Shown here piece after piece: positions 8,735 through 16,439 of a DNA stretch of 64,000 bases (its first letter is position 1; every line of letters starts with the position of its first letter). The position numbers and the translations under genes are program-made. The notes beneath the pieces were generated by a model. The model was not told the origin of the DNA. It saw only the letters and a list, made by a program, of their open reading frames with translations, and made no database searches. Source of the stretch: Roseomonas genomospecies 6 (GTDB lineage Bacteria; Pseudomonadota; Alphaproteobacteria; Azospirillales; Azospirillaceae); the NCBI RefSeq assembly GCF_008365375.1, contig NZ_QOKW01000017.1:1-64000 (forward strand), written 5' to 3'.

Positions 8735-8746
8735 GGCGACCCCGGT

Positions 8747-8823
8747 GGCGGTGGTAGCTCAGTTGGTAGAGCTCTCGGTTGTGGTCCGAGCGGTCGTGGG
8801 TTCGAGTCCCATCCATCGCCCCA
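8747..8823 (+). tRNA. tRNA-His (anticodon GUG), copy 1
   Basis: The cloverleaf folds fully. The 7-bp acceptor is GCGGTGG/CCATCGC, with the extra G at -1 opposite C73 that marks tRNA-His. The D stem is GCTC/GAGC, the anticodon loop contains GTG within GGTTGTGGTCC, the T arm is GTGGG-TTCGAGT-CCCAT, and CCA is encoded. Confidence 0.97.
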
Positions 8824-8931
8824 GTCCCCCTTAGACGGTGGATGCGCTTGTATCGTCGGTGTCTCGCGCCGACGTTGCATCGACCGAAACGGCGGCAGGG
8901 GCTTTTCGGACGGGTCATCCTGTCCTGCGGT

Positions 8932-9008
8932 GGCGGTGGTAGCTCAGTTGGTAGAGCTCTCGGTTGTGGTCCGAGCGGTCGTGGGTTCGAGTCCCATCCA
9001 TCGCCCCA
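8932..9008 (+). tRNA. tRNA-His (anticodon GUG), copy 2
   Basis: This copy is identical base for base to the one 185 bases upstream, including the G at -1 and the encoded CCA. The flanks differ, so only the tRNA itself is duplicated or kept identical. The two are probably on one transcript. Confidence 0.97.
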
Positions 9009-9137
9009 TCCTCCCTTTCCAAATTCCGTGCCAGACCGGCCGACCCTCCCATTCCTCTTGTGCCCGGCTATGCTGCGGCCGTTGCGGCGCTTATTGTGCC
9101 GGGTGATGGTGACGCGGTTTTGCGGCAGGTGGAAGCG

Positions 9138-10619
9138 ATGGACGAGCTGCTTTCCGTTGCGGAGATGTATCGGGCCGATGCGATGACCATCGCGGGCGGC
9201 GTGCCGGGGCCTGTGCTGATGGAGGCGGCGGGCGCCGCGGTGGTGCGCGCGGTGTGCGAGCGATGGGCTCCGCATCCGACGGTCGTCCTGTGCGGGCCGG
9301 GCAACAACGGTGGCGACGGATTCGTCATCGCGCGTCTTCTTCTTGAGGCGGGATGGCCCGTGCGGCTGGCCCTGCTGGGGTCGCGCTCCGCCCTGCGCGG
9401 CGACGCCGCGGTGGCGGCAGGGCGTTGGACCGGTCCGGTGGAGGCCGCGGACCCCTGGCTTCTGGAAGGCAATCCCCTGGTCATCGACGCGCTGTTCGGC
9501 GCCGGTCTCGCCCGTCCGCTCGACGGCATGGCGCGGGCGGTGGTCGAGGCGATGGATGGACGCACCGTCGTCGCGGTGGATGTGCCGAGCGGCGTGCACG
9601 GCGACAGCGGCCAGGTGATGGGCATCGCTCCGCAGGCCGCGCTGACCGTCACCTTCTTCCGGCGCAAGCCCGGCCACCTGCTGCTGCCGGGCCGCGCCCT
9701 GTGCGGGGAAGTGGTGGTCGCCGACATCGGCATTCCCGACACGGTGCTGGACGGCATTGCGCCGCAGACCCTGCTGAACGGTCCCGACCTGTGGCGCCGC
9801 CGCTATCCCTGGCCGCGGCTCGACGCGCACAAATACGCGCGGGGGCACGCGGTGGTGCTGGGCGGAGCGCGGATGACCGGGGCGGCCCGGCTGTCCGCGC
9901 GGGGTGCCCTGCGCGCCGGTGCGGGGCTGGTGACCGTTGCCTGCCCGCCCGAATCGGTGCCGGTCTACGCCGCCGGATCGCCCAGCCTGATCGTCAGCGA
10001 CGTGGCGGACGTCGCCGCCTTCCAAGCCCTGCTGGCGGACCCGCGCAAGAACGCGGCGCTGCTGGGGCCGGGCGCCGGGGTGGGCGCGGAGACGCGGGCT
10101 CGCGTCCTGGCGGCGCTGGACGCCGGGAAGAGCTGTGTGCTGGACGCCGACGCGCTGACCAGCTTCGCCGAGTCGCCCGCCGACCTGTGCGAACGGCTGA
10201 ACGGGCGCTGCCTGCTGACCCCCCATGAGGGCGAGTTCGCGCGGATTTTCCCGGATCTTGTGGGATATGAGGGCGCTGCGGAGGAGGGCGGCAAACTGAC
10301 GCGCGCCCGGGCCGCCGCGGCGCGCTGCGGCGCCGTCGTCCTTCTGAAAGGAGCGGACACGGTGGTCGCGGCTCCGGACGGACGCGCCGTCATCAACGCC
10401 AACGCGCCGCCGGATCTGGCGACGGCGGGGTCTGGGGATGTGCTGGCAGGCATGGCGCTCGGGCTGATCGCTCAGGGAATGGACGTGTTCGACGCGGCCT
10501 GCGCCGCGGTTTGGCTGCATGGCGAAGCCGCCAACGCCTTCGGGCCGGGTTTGATCGCCGAGGATTTGCCGGATGCCTTGCCGGGGGTGCTGAAGCGGCT
10601 GAAGGCGGGTGTGCGCTGA
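9138..10619 (+). CDS. nnr: Bifunctional NAD(P)HX epimerase and dehydratase
   Basis: This enzyme repairs hydrated NADH and NADPH. The N-terminal YjeF-type domain (about residues 1-215) converts R- to S-NAD(P)HX and carries GPGNNGGDGF near 53-62. The C-terminal YjeF/CARKD-type domain (about 230-493) dehydrates S-NAD(P)HX using ADP and carries ATAGSGDVLAGM near 428. I chose the ATG at 9138, giving MDELLSVAEMYRADAMT and 493 residues, because this matches the usual family start and GGTGGAAG lies just upstream. The open frame extends back into tRNA-His, which cannot be coding. It sits alone between tRNA-His and a malonyl-CoA decarboxylase gene. Confidence 0.93.
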   Translation: MDELLSVAEMYRADAMTIAGGVPGPVLMEAAGAAVVRAVCERWAPHPTVVLCGPGNNGGDGFVIARLLLEAGWPVRLALLGSRSALRGDAAVAAGRWTGPVEAADPWLLEGNPLVIDALFGAGLARPLDGMARAVVEAMDGRTVVAVDVPSGVHGDSGQVMGIAPQAALTVTFFRRKPGHLLLPGRALCGEVVVADIGIPDTVLDGIAPQTLLNGPDLWRRRYPWPRLDAHKYARGHAVVLGGARMTGAARLSARGALRAGAGLVTVACPPESVPVYAAGSPSLIVSDVADVAAFQALLADPRKNAALLGPGAGVGAETRARVLAALDAGKSCVLDADALTSFAESPADLCERLNGRCLLTPHEGEFARIFPDLVGYEGAAEEGGKLTRARAAAARCGAVVLLKGADTVVAAPDGRAVINANAPPDLATAGSGDVLAGMALGLIAQGMDVFDAACAAVWLHGEAANAFGPGLIAEDLPDALPGVLKRLKAGVR

Positions 10620-10727
10620 ACCTGCCGTCCGGAGGGCGTACATACAGGCGGACAGGAGGCATTCCCCTTACGCAGAGGCTCAAGCTATGGCTTGCCGAGC
10701 GCGGACGGTCACGCCAGACTCAGGCTC

Positions 10728-12272
10728 ATGAGTGAGACGCCCGAGATCAACACCGCCGAGCCGGCCTCGACCCCCACGCCCAACGCGGCGCAGCCGCCGG
10801 GTCTGCTCGACCGTACCCTGGACACGCTGCGCGCGCGCTGGCGTGAAATCGCCGCTTCCGCCCGCGGGGTGGTCGGCGCCGCGCCCCGCGCCTCCCTGCC
10901 CAAGGAGGATGCGGACCGCCTGAAGGAGCAGATCGAGGCCTGCCTGGAGGGCCGCGGCGGCGAGGTGTCGGCGCGGGCGCGGGCGGCGCAGCTCGGGCGC
11001 ACCTATCTGGCGTTGGACGGGCAGGGGCGGCGCAACTTCCTGATGATGCTGGCGCGCGACTTCGACGTGGACCGCGCCGCCGTCGACCAGGCCATGGCGA
11101 CCTTCCACATGGCGGGCGACCCCGTGTCGCGCGGCCACGCCGAACGCGCCCTTCGCCGCGCGCTGGAGCCGCCGAGGCTGCGCCTGCTGACCCAGTTCAA
11201 CGCCCTGCCGGAAGGGGTGAAGTTCCTGGTGGACCTGCGCGCCGAGCTGATGGAGATGGCACGCGGCGAACCTCTGCTCCAGGCGTTGGAGGACGATCTC
11301 AAGAGCCTGCTGCGCAACTGGTTCGACGTCGGCTTCCTGGAAATGCACCGCATCACCTGGGACAGCCCGGCCTCCCTTCTGGAAAAGCTCATCAAATACG
11401 AGGCGGTTCACGAGATCAGCGGCTGGCAGGATCTGAAGGACCGGCTCGACTCCGACCGCCGCTGCTTCGCCTTCTTCCACCCGCGCATGCCGAACGAGCC
11501 GCTGATCTTCGTGGAGGTCGCGCTGGTCCAGGGCATGTCGGACAACGTGCAGGCCTTGCTCGACCCCTCCGCCCCGGTCTGCGATCCGAAGAGCGCCGAC
11601 AGCGCCATCTTCTATTCCATCTCCAACGCCCAGGTGGGGCTGGCCGGCATCAGCTTCGGCAATTTCCTCATCAAGCGGGTGGTGGACGGGCTGACCGGGG
11701 AATTCCCCAACATCAAGTGCTTCGCGACCCTGTCGCCGATCCCCGGCTTCCGCCGCTGGCTGGACCGGGAACTGGCCGAACGCGGCGACTCGCTGCTCAG
11801 CCCGTCGGAGGCGGAGCGCATCGCGGAGGCCGTGGCCGCCCATCCGGATGCCCGCGAATCGGACACGGACGGCGAGCCGGACGACCGTCCGGTGCTGACC
11901 TCGGCCCTGGCGTTGCCCGCCTGGCACACGCAGGAGGAGCTTCAGAAGCAGCTCCGCGGCCCGCTCATGCGGCTGTGCGCCCACTATCTGACCTCGGTTC
12001 GCGCGTCCGATCGCCGCAGCGAACGGCCCGGGACGGCGCCGGCGCGGGCGCTCGACCCCGTTGCGCACTTCCACCTGAGCAACGGCGCCCGCATGGAACG
12101 GCTGAACTGGCTGGGCGACCGCTCGGCCAAGGGGCTGCGGCAGTCCTGCGGGATGATGATCAATTACCGTTACAAGCTGGGCGAAATCGACGCCAACCAC
12201 GAGGCCTACACGGGGGAGGGCAAGGTCAGCGCCTCCTCCACGATCCGGTCGCTGGCGAAGGGCGGCGCATGA
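10728..12272 (+). CDS. Malonyl-CoA decarboxylase
   Basis: The 514-residue protein matches the malonyl-CoA decarboxylase family, which turns malonyl-CoA into acetyl-CoA and CO2. The N-terminal part is the helical oligomerisation domain. The C-terminal GNAT-like catalytic domain contains FATLSPIPGFRRWL (about residues 328-341) and, near the end, HFHLSNGARMERLNWLGD, with the conserved His and Ser/Asn of the active region, then GMMINYRYKL. The ATG at 10728 is preferred over an upstream TTG at 10692, but no strong ribosome-binding site is visible. It follows nnr by 108 bases. It may serve malonate use or fatty-acid control; the context does not decide. Confidence 0.93.
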   Translation: MSETPEINTAEPASTPTPNAAQPPGLLDRTLDTLRARWREIAASARGVVGAAPRASLPKEDADRLKEQIEACLEGRGGEVSARARAAQLGRTYLALDGQGRRNFLMMLARDFDVDRAAVDQAMATFHMAGDPVSRGHAERALRRALEPPRLRLLTQFNALPEGVKFLVDLRAELMEMARGEPLLQALEDDLKSLLRNWFDVGFLEMHRITWDSPASLLEKLIKYEAVHEISGWQDLKDRLDSDRRCFAFFHPRMPNEPLIFVEVALVQGMSDNVQALLDPSAPVCDPKSADSAIFYSISNAQVGLAGISFGNFLIKRVVDGLTGEFPNIKCFATLSPIPGFRRWLDRELAERGDSLLSPSEAERIAEAVAAHPDARESDTDGEPDDRPVLTSALALPAWHTQEELQKQLRGPLMRLCAHYLTSVRASDRRSERPGTAPARALDPVAHFHLSNGARMERLNWLGDRSAKGLRQSCGMMINYRYKLGEIDANHEAYTGEGKVSASSTIRSLAKGGA

Positions 12273-12332
12273 GCCGCTCCGCCATGTCCCGGGGCACCCC
12301 CCAATGGCGTGCCGAAGAGAGCCCATTTTGCC

Positions 12333-12360
12333 TGTTTGCGGCGCGAACCCTGTGCTATAG
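12333..12360 (+). promoter_or_regulatory. Possible tRNA-Leu promoter
   Basis: CTATAG at 12355-12360 is a convincing -10 element; TGTTTG at 12333-12338 with a 16-base spacer is a weaker -35. The tRNA begins about 60 bases downstream. Confidence 0.4.
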
Positions 12361-12421
12361 AGCGGACTTCGCCGGCAGTCCGTCGGGTGTTCCGCACCCG
12401 TCGCGGGCTGTCTATGCCATT

Positions 12422-12506
12422 GCGGGCGTGGCGGAACTGGTAGACGCGCCGGATTTAGGTTCCGGTGACTTCGGTCGTGGGGGTTCGAGTCCCTTCGCCC
12501 GCACCA
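12422..12506 (+). tRNA. tRNA-Leu (anticodon UAG)
   Basis: This is a class II tRNA with acceptor GCGGGCG/CGCCCGC, anticodon loop TTTAGGT (TAG) between CCGGA and TCCGG, a long variable arm, T loop TTCGAGT and an encoded CCA. It is 85 bases long, as expected for tRNA-Leu. It lies upstream of tig. Confidence 0.97.
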
Positions 12507-12597
12507 TGGCAACAGCTTGGACCGCATGGGAACACACGGTCTCGGGCCGCCCGGACGGGCGCCGCCGGGCCGGACAACGAGATAGGCTTTCGTTCCG

Positions 12598-13932
12598 ATG
12601 AACATCACCGAGACCAGCGCCGACGGCCTGAAGCGCGAGTACAAGGTCGTCATTTCCGCCCAGGATATCGAACAGAAGGTGCAGGGCCGGCTCGAAGAGC
12701 TGCGCCGGACGGTGCAGCTCCCCGGCTTCCGTCCGGGCAAGGTGCCGGTTGCCGTGATCAAGCAGCGCTACGGCGGCAGCGTGCTGGCCGAGGCTCTGGA
12801 GGATGCGATCGCCGACAGCTCGCGCCAGGCGCTGAGCGAGCGCGGCCTGCGCATCGCCATGCAGCCGAAGATCAACGTCGAAAAGTACGAGGACGGCGGC
12901 GACCTGTCCTACACCATGGGCGTGGAGCTGCTGCCGGACATCGAGCCGGGCGACTTCAGCGCCCTGGAGCTGGAGAAGCCGGTCGCCACGGTCGAGGACA
13001 CGGCCGTCGACGAGGCTCTGGCCCGTCTGGCTTCCGCCCACTCCGTGCAGGCTCCGGTCACCGAGGACCGCGCTGCCGAGAAGGGCGACATCGCCGTGAT
13101 CGACTTCGCCGGTTCGGTCGATGGCGAGGCTCTGCCGGGCATGGACGGCAAGGACTACCCGCTGGAGCTGGGTGCCAACCAGTTCGTTCCGGGCTTCGAG
13201 GACCAGCTTGTCGGCGCCAAGGCCGGCGAGCACCGCACCGTGAAGGTCACCTTCCCGGCGGACTACCCGCACGAGCGCCTGAAGGGCGCGGACACCGTGT
13301 TCGAGGTGGACGTCAAGGAACTCCGCAAGAACGTCCCGGCCGAGGTCAACGACGACCTCGCCAAGGAGTTCGGCATGGAGAGCCTGGAGAAGCTGCGCGA
13401 GGCCGTGGCCGACCGCATCAAGAGCGAGTACGCCAACGTGTCGCGCCTGCGCGTGAAGCGTCAGCTCCTCGACAAGCTCGCCGAGTCCCACTCCTTCGAG
13501 GTCCCGCCGGGCATGGTGGACGTCGAGTTCGAGGGCATCTGGCAGCGCCTCCAGCAGGAGCTGAAGAACGGCACCGCCGGTGAGGACGCCGACAAGCCGG
13601 AAGAGGAGCTGAAGGCCGAGTACCGCGGCATCGCCGAGCGCCGCGTGCGCCTGGGCCTGCTGCTGTCCGAGGTGGGCCGCCGCAACGACATCCAGGTGAC
13701 CCAGGACGAGATCAACCGCGCCCTGATCGCGGAGGCCCGCCGCTTCCCCGGCCAGGAGCGTCAGGTGTTCGAGTTCTTCAAGCAGAACCGGGAAGCGCTG
13801 GAGAACCTGCGCGCCCCGATCTTCGAGGACAAGGTCGTCGACTTCATCCTGGACGTGGCCAAGGTGAACGAGAAGCCGGTCTCCGCCGAGGAACTGATGA
13901 AGGACCCCGACGAGGAGGCCGAGGCGGCCTGA
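12598..13932 (+). CDS. tig: Trigger factor, ribosome-associated chaperone
   Basis: The 444-residue protein binds the ribosome exit tunnel through the loop GFRPGKVP (about residues 43-50) and shelters nascent chains. The FKBP-type prolyl isomerase domain is at about 150-240, with VIDFAGSVDGEALPGMDG and FVPGFEDQLVG. The C-terminal helical arms follow and end in an acidic tail. The start at 12598 directly gives MNITETSADGLKREYKV, the family N-terminus. It is the first gene of the conserved tig-clpP-clpX-lon-hup cluster. A strong terminator at 13948 separates it from clpP. Confidence 0.98.
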   Translation: MNITETSADGLKREYKVVISAQDIEQKVQGRLEELRRTVQLPGFRPGKVPVAVIKQRYGGSVLAEALEDAIADSSRQALSERGLRIAMQPKINVEKYEDGGDLSYTMGVELLPDIEPGDFSALELEKPVATVEDTAVDEALARLASAHSVQAPVTEDRAAEKGDIAVIDFAGSVDGEALPGMDGKDYPLELGANQFVPGFEDQLVGAKAGEHRTVKVTFPADYPHERLKGADTVFEVDVKELRKNVPAEVNDDLAKEFGMESLEKLREAVADRIKSEYANVSRLRVKRQLLDKLAESHSFEVPPGMVDVEFEGIWQRLQQELKNGTAGEDADKPEEELKAEYRGIAERRVRLGLLLSEVGRRNDIQVTQDEINRALIAEARRFPGQERQVFEFFKQNREALENLRAPIFEDKVVDFILDVAKVNEKPVSAEELMKDPDEEAEAA

Positions 13933-13947
13933 TCGTCAGAAAGGTTG

Positions 13948-13974
13948 AGGGGCGGCCTACCGGTCGCCCCTTTC
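13948..13974 (+). terminator. Rho-independent-like terminator after tig
   Basis: A perfect 10-bp stem, AGGGGCGGCC paired with GGTCGCCCCT (one G-T pair) around a TACC loop, starts 16 bases after the tig stop and is followed by a short T tract (TTTCC). Confidence 0.8.
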
Positions 13975-14034
13975 CATTCCTATATGTAAGCTGCTCAGAC
14001 GACGAGCCGAGCTGCGGGGGCAGGGAAGACCAAC

Positions 14035-14670
14035 ATGTACGACTTCGAACCGAAGATGAATGCTCTGGTCCCGATGGTCATCGAGCAGACCAACCGGGGC
14101 GAACGAGCGTACGATATTTACTCGCGCCTGCTGAAGGAACGGATCATCTTTCTGATTGGCGGTGTGAACGACGCCGTCGCCAGCCTGATCTGCTCGCAGT
14201 TGCTGTTCCTGGAATCGGAGAACCCGAGCAAGGACATCGCGCTCTACATCAATTCGCCGGGCGGCTACGTGTCCGCCGGGCTCGCCATCTACGACACCAT
14301 GCAGTACATCCGTCCGCAGGTGTCCACGGTGTGCATGGGGCAAGCGGCCTCCATGGGCTCGCTGCTGCTCGCCGCCGGCGCGCCGGGCAAGCGCTTCTCG
14401 CTGCCGAACAGCCGGATCATGATCCACCAGCCGTCGGGCGGTGCCCAGGGCCAGGCGTCGGACATCGAGATCCAGGCCCAGGAAATCCTGAAGCTGCGCT
14501 CGCGCCTCAACGACATCTACGTCAAGCACACAGGCCAGGCGCTCGACACCATCGAAGCGGCCATGGAGCGCGACAAGTTCATGTCGCCGGAGGAGGCCAA
14601 GGCCTTCGGTCTGATCGACGAGGTGGTGGAGAAGCGCCCCGGATCGGTCGGCGATGGCGGTGCGGCCTGA
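14035..14670 (+). CDS. clpP: ATP-dependent Clp protease proteolytic subunit
   Basis: The 211-residue serine peptidase forms the tetradecameric barrel fed by ClpX or ClpA. The catalytic triad is visible: Ser106 in GQAASMGS, His131 in MIHQPSGG and Asp180 in MERDKFM. The N-terminus MYDFEPKMNALVPMVIEQT is typical of alphaproteobacterial ClpP, probably with a short processed propeptide. The ATG follows a GGGGGCAGGGAAG stretch. clpX follows after 216 bases containing three hairpins, so the two may be transcribed separately. Confidence 0.98.
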   Translation: MYDFEPKMNALVPMVIEQTNRGERAYDIYSRLLKERIIFLIGGVNDAVASLICSQLLFLESENPSKDIALYINSPGGYVSAGLAIYDTMQYIRPQVSTVCMGQAASMGSLLLAAGAPGKRFSLPNSRIMIHQPSGGAQGQASDIEIQAQEILKLRSRLNDIYVKHTGQALDTIEAAMERDKFMSPEEAKAFGLIDEVVEKRPGSVGDGGAA

Positions 14671-14699
14671 CGGCGCGCGCGAACTAATGATTGATTGCG

Positions 14700-14832
14700 C
14701 CGGTTCCCTGTTGTTGAATGATGGGGAACCGGTCCGATGGATCGGGTTCGAAGGATGACCGAGTCGATGCGTTAACCTTGTCGCGGGCCTCGCCCGGGAC
14801 AACCTTTGAAAGGACCGGCGTCGGGGGACGCC
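14700..14832 (+). other. Three hairpins in the clpP-clpX spacer
   Basis: Three inverted repeats lie in a row. CCGGTTCCC/GGGAACCGG is at 14700-14708 and 14724-14732. TTGTCGCGGGC/GCCCGGGACAA is at 14778-14788 and 14792-14802, with one mismatch and a CTC loop. GGCGTC/GACGCC is at 14817-14822 and 14827-14832, with a GGGG loop. None has a clear T tail, so they look more like leader or processing structures than simple terminators. TTGACA at 14840-14845 could be a -35 of a clpX promoter, but I see no good -10. Confidence 0.55.
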
Positions 14833-14886
14833 GAAGGCGGTTGACAGGTTGTACGGATCAGTCCCCCGCGAGATGACGGAGTACCG

Positions 14887-16155
14887 ATGAGCAAGTCCAG
14901 CAGCGGCGATTCGAAGAACACGCTCTACTGCTCCTTTTGCGGCAAGAGCCAGCACGAGGTCCGCAAGCTGATTGCCGGTCCGACGGTGTTCATCTGCGAT
15001 GAATGCGTCGAGCTGTGCATGGACATCATTCGCGAGGAGAACAAGACGACCCTCGTGAAGTCCCGCGACGGCGTGCCGACCCCGCGCGACATCCATGCGG
15101 TGCTTGACGACTACGTGATCGGACAGCACCACGCGAAGCGGGTCCTTTCGGTCGCGGTGCACAACCACTACAAGCGGTTGGCGCACGGCACGAAGCACAA
15201 CGACGTCGAGCTGGCGAAGTCCAACATCCTGCTGGTCGGCCCCACCGGCTGCGGCAAGACGCTGCTCGCCCAGACGCTCGCCCGGATCATCGACGTTCCC
15301 TTCACCATGGCCGACGCCACGACCCTGACCGAGGCCGGTTATGTGGGTGAGGACGTCGAGAACATCATTCTGAAGCTGCTCCAGGCCGCCGACTACAACG
15401 TCGAGCGGGCGCAGCGCGGCATCGTCTACATCGACGAGGTCGACAAGATCAGCCGCAAGTCGGACAACCCGTCGATCACCCGCGATGTGTCGGGCGAGGG
15501 TGTGCAGCAGGCCCTGCTGAAGATCATGGAGGGCACCGTCGCCTCCGTGCCTCCGCAGGGTGGCCGCAAGCACCCGCAGCAGGAATTCCTGCAGGTCGAC
15601 ACCAGCAACATCCTGTTCATCTGCGGCGGCGCCTTCGCCGGGCTGGACAAGATCATCGCGCAGCGCGGCAAGGGCACCTCGATCGGCTTCGGCGCCGACG
15701 TGCGCGGCCCGGACGAGCGCTCGACGGGCGACATCCTGCGCGAGGTCGAGCCGGAGGATCTGCTGAAGTTCGGCCTGATCCCCGAATTCATCGGCCGTCT
15801 GCCGGTGGTCGCCACGCTGGCCGACCTGGACGAGTCGGCTCTGGTCGAGATCCTCACCAAGCCGAAGAACGCCCTGGTCAAGCAGTACCAGCGCCTGTTC
15901 GAGATGGAGGACGTGCGTCTGGAGTTCTCCGACGACGCCCTGCGCACAATCTCCCACAAGGCCATCCAGCGGAAGACCGGCGCGCGCGGTCTCCGGTCGA
16001 TCATGGAGTCGATCCTGCTCGACCCCATGTTCGACCTGCCGGGCCTGTCGGGGGTGGAGAGCATCCTGGTGAACAAGGAGGTCGTCGAGGGGCGCGCCAA
16101 GCCGCTCTACGTCCATGCCGAACGCCGTGGGGAGCAGCAGGCGCCGGGCGCCTGA
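14887..16155 (+). CDS. clpX: ClpX, ATPase subunit of the Clp protease
   Basis: The 422-residue AAA+ unfoldase recognises tagged substrates and feeds them to ClpP. The N-terminal zinc-binding domain has CSFCGKSQHEV (about residues 16-26) and CDECVELC (about 37-44). The Walker A is GPTGCGKT at about 118-125 and the Walker B is IVYIDEVDK at about 179-187. The pore loop and sensor segments follow in the usual order. The ATG at 14887 follows GATGACGGAGT. The protein is full length and has no unusual features. It lies downstream of clpP and upstream of lon, the usual proteobacterial order. Confidence 0.98.
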   Translation: MSKSSSGDSKNTLYCSFCGKSQHEVRKLIAGPTVFICDECVELCMDIIREENKTTLVKSRDGVPTPRDIHAVLDDYVIGQHHAKRVLSVAVHNHYKRLAHGTKHNDVELAKSNILLVGPTGCGKTLLAQTLARIIDVPFTMADATTLTEAGYVGEDVENIILKLLQAADYNVERAQRGIVYIDEVDKISRKSDNPSITRDVSGEGVQQALLKIMEGTVASVPPQGGRKHPQQEFLQVDTSNILFICGGAFAGLDKIIAQRGKGTSIGFGADVRGPDERSTGDILREVEPEDLLKFGLIPEFIGRLPVVATLADLDESALVEILTKPKNALVKQYQRLFEMEDVRLEFSDDALRTISHKAIQRKTGARGLRSIMESILLDPMFDLPGLSGVESILVNKEVVEGRAKPLYVHAERRGEQQAPGA

Positions 16156-16187
16156 GGTCATCACGGCTACTCAGGATCGGTCGAGAG

Positions 16188-16219
16188 GAAGGGCGCCTTC
16201 GGGCGCCCTTCGTCGTTTC
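16188..16219 (+). terminator. Terminator after clpX
   Basis: A perfect 10-bp stem, GAAGGGCGCC and GGCGCCCTTC closed by a stable TTCG tetraloop, lies 33 bases after the clpX stop and is followed by GTCGTTT. Confidence 0.85.
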
Positions 16220-16439
16220 CGGCCTTCGCAACCATCGGGGACGCGGCCGTGCCGCGGACCGGGGCGCTCCGGCATGCCGCACCGCCATACGGAATTGGGG
16301 TGCTGGCCCTTGAAGGGGGGCTATGGCTGTGCCACGTTAGAAAAAGTGCCGGTTCACGTTCCCCGCGCTCACCCCCCGAGGTGGGGTTCTCCTCAGGCCC
16401 ATCCCGGGCTGACGGCGTCCCAATCAAGAGGCCCAATCA

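Larger units (their letters stand above)
8423..8746. other. Spacer between divergent glnB and tRNA-His
   Basis: This 324-base stretch holds no gene. It carries the glnB sigma-54 promoter (8489-8506) and the tRNA-His promoter (8706-8734). An imperfect dyad TGCATATCCTGCA at 8615-8627 lies about 110 bases upstream of the sigma-54 site, a suitable distance for an NtrC enhancer, but its match to the NtrC consensus is poor. The strip around 8600-8640 is visibly more AT-rich than its surroundings. Confidence 0.6.

Noticed and set aside
14840..14870. TTGACA before clpX as a full promoter
   Set aside because: No acceptable -10 element 16-18 bases downstream.
16309..16340. CTTGAA before lon as a heat-shock (RpoH) promoter
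   Set aside because: The -35-like half is present but no matching -10 element lies at the right distance.
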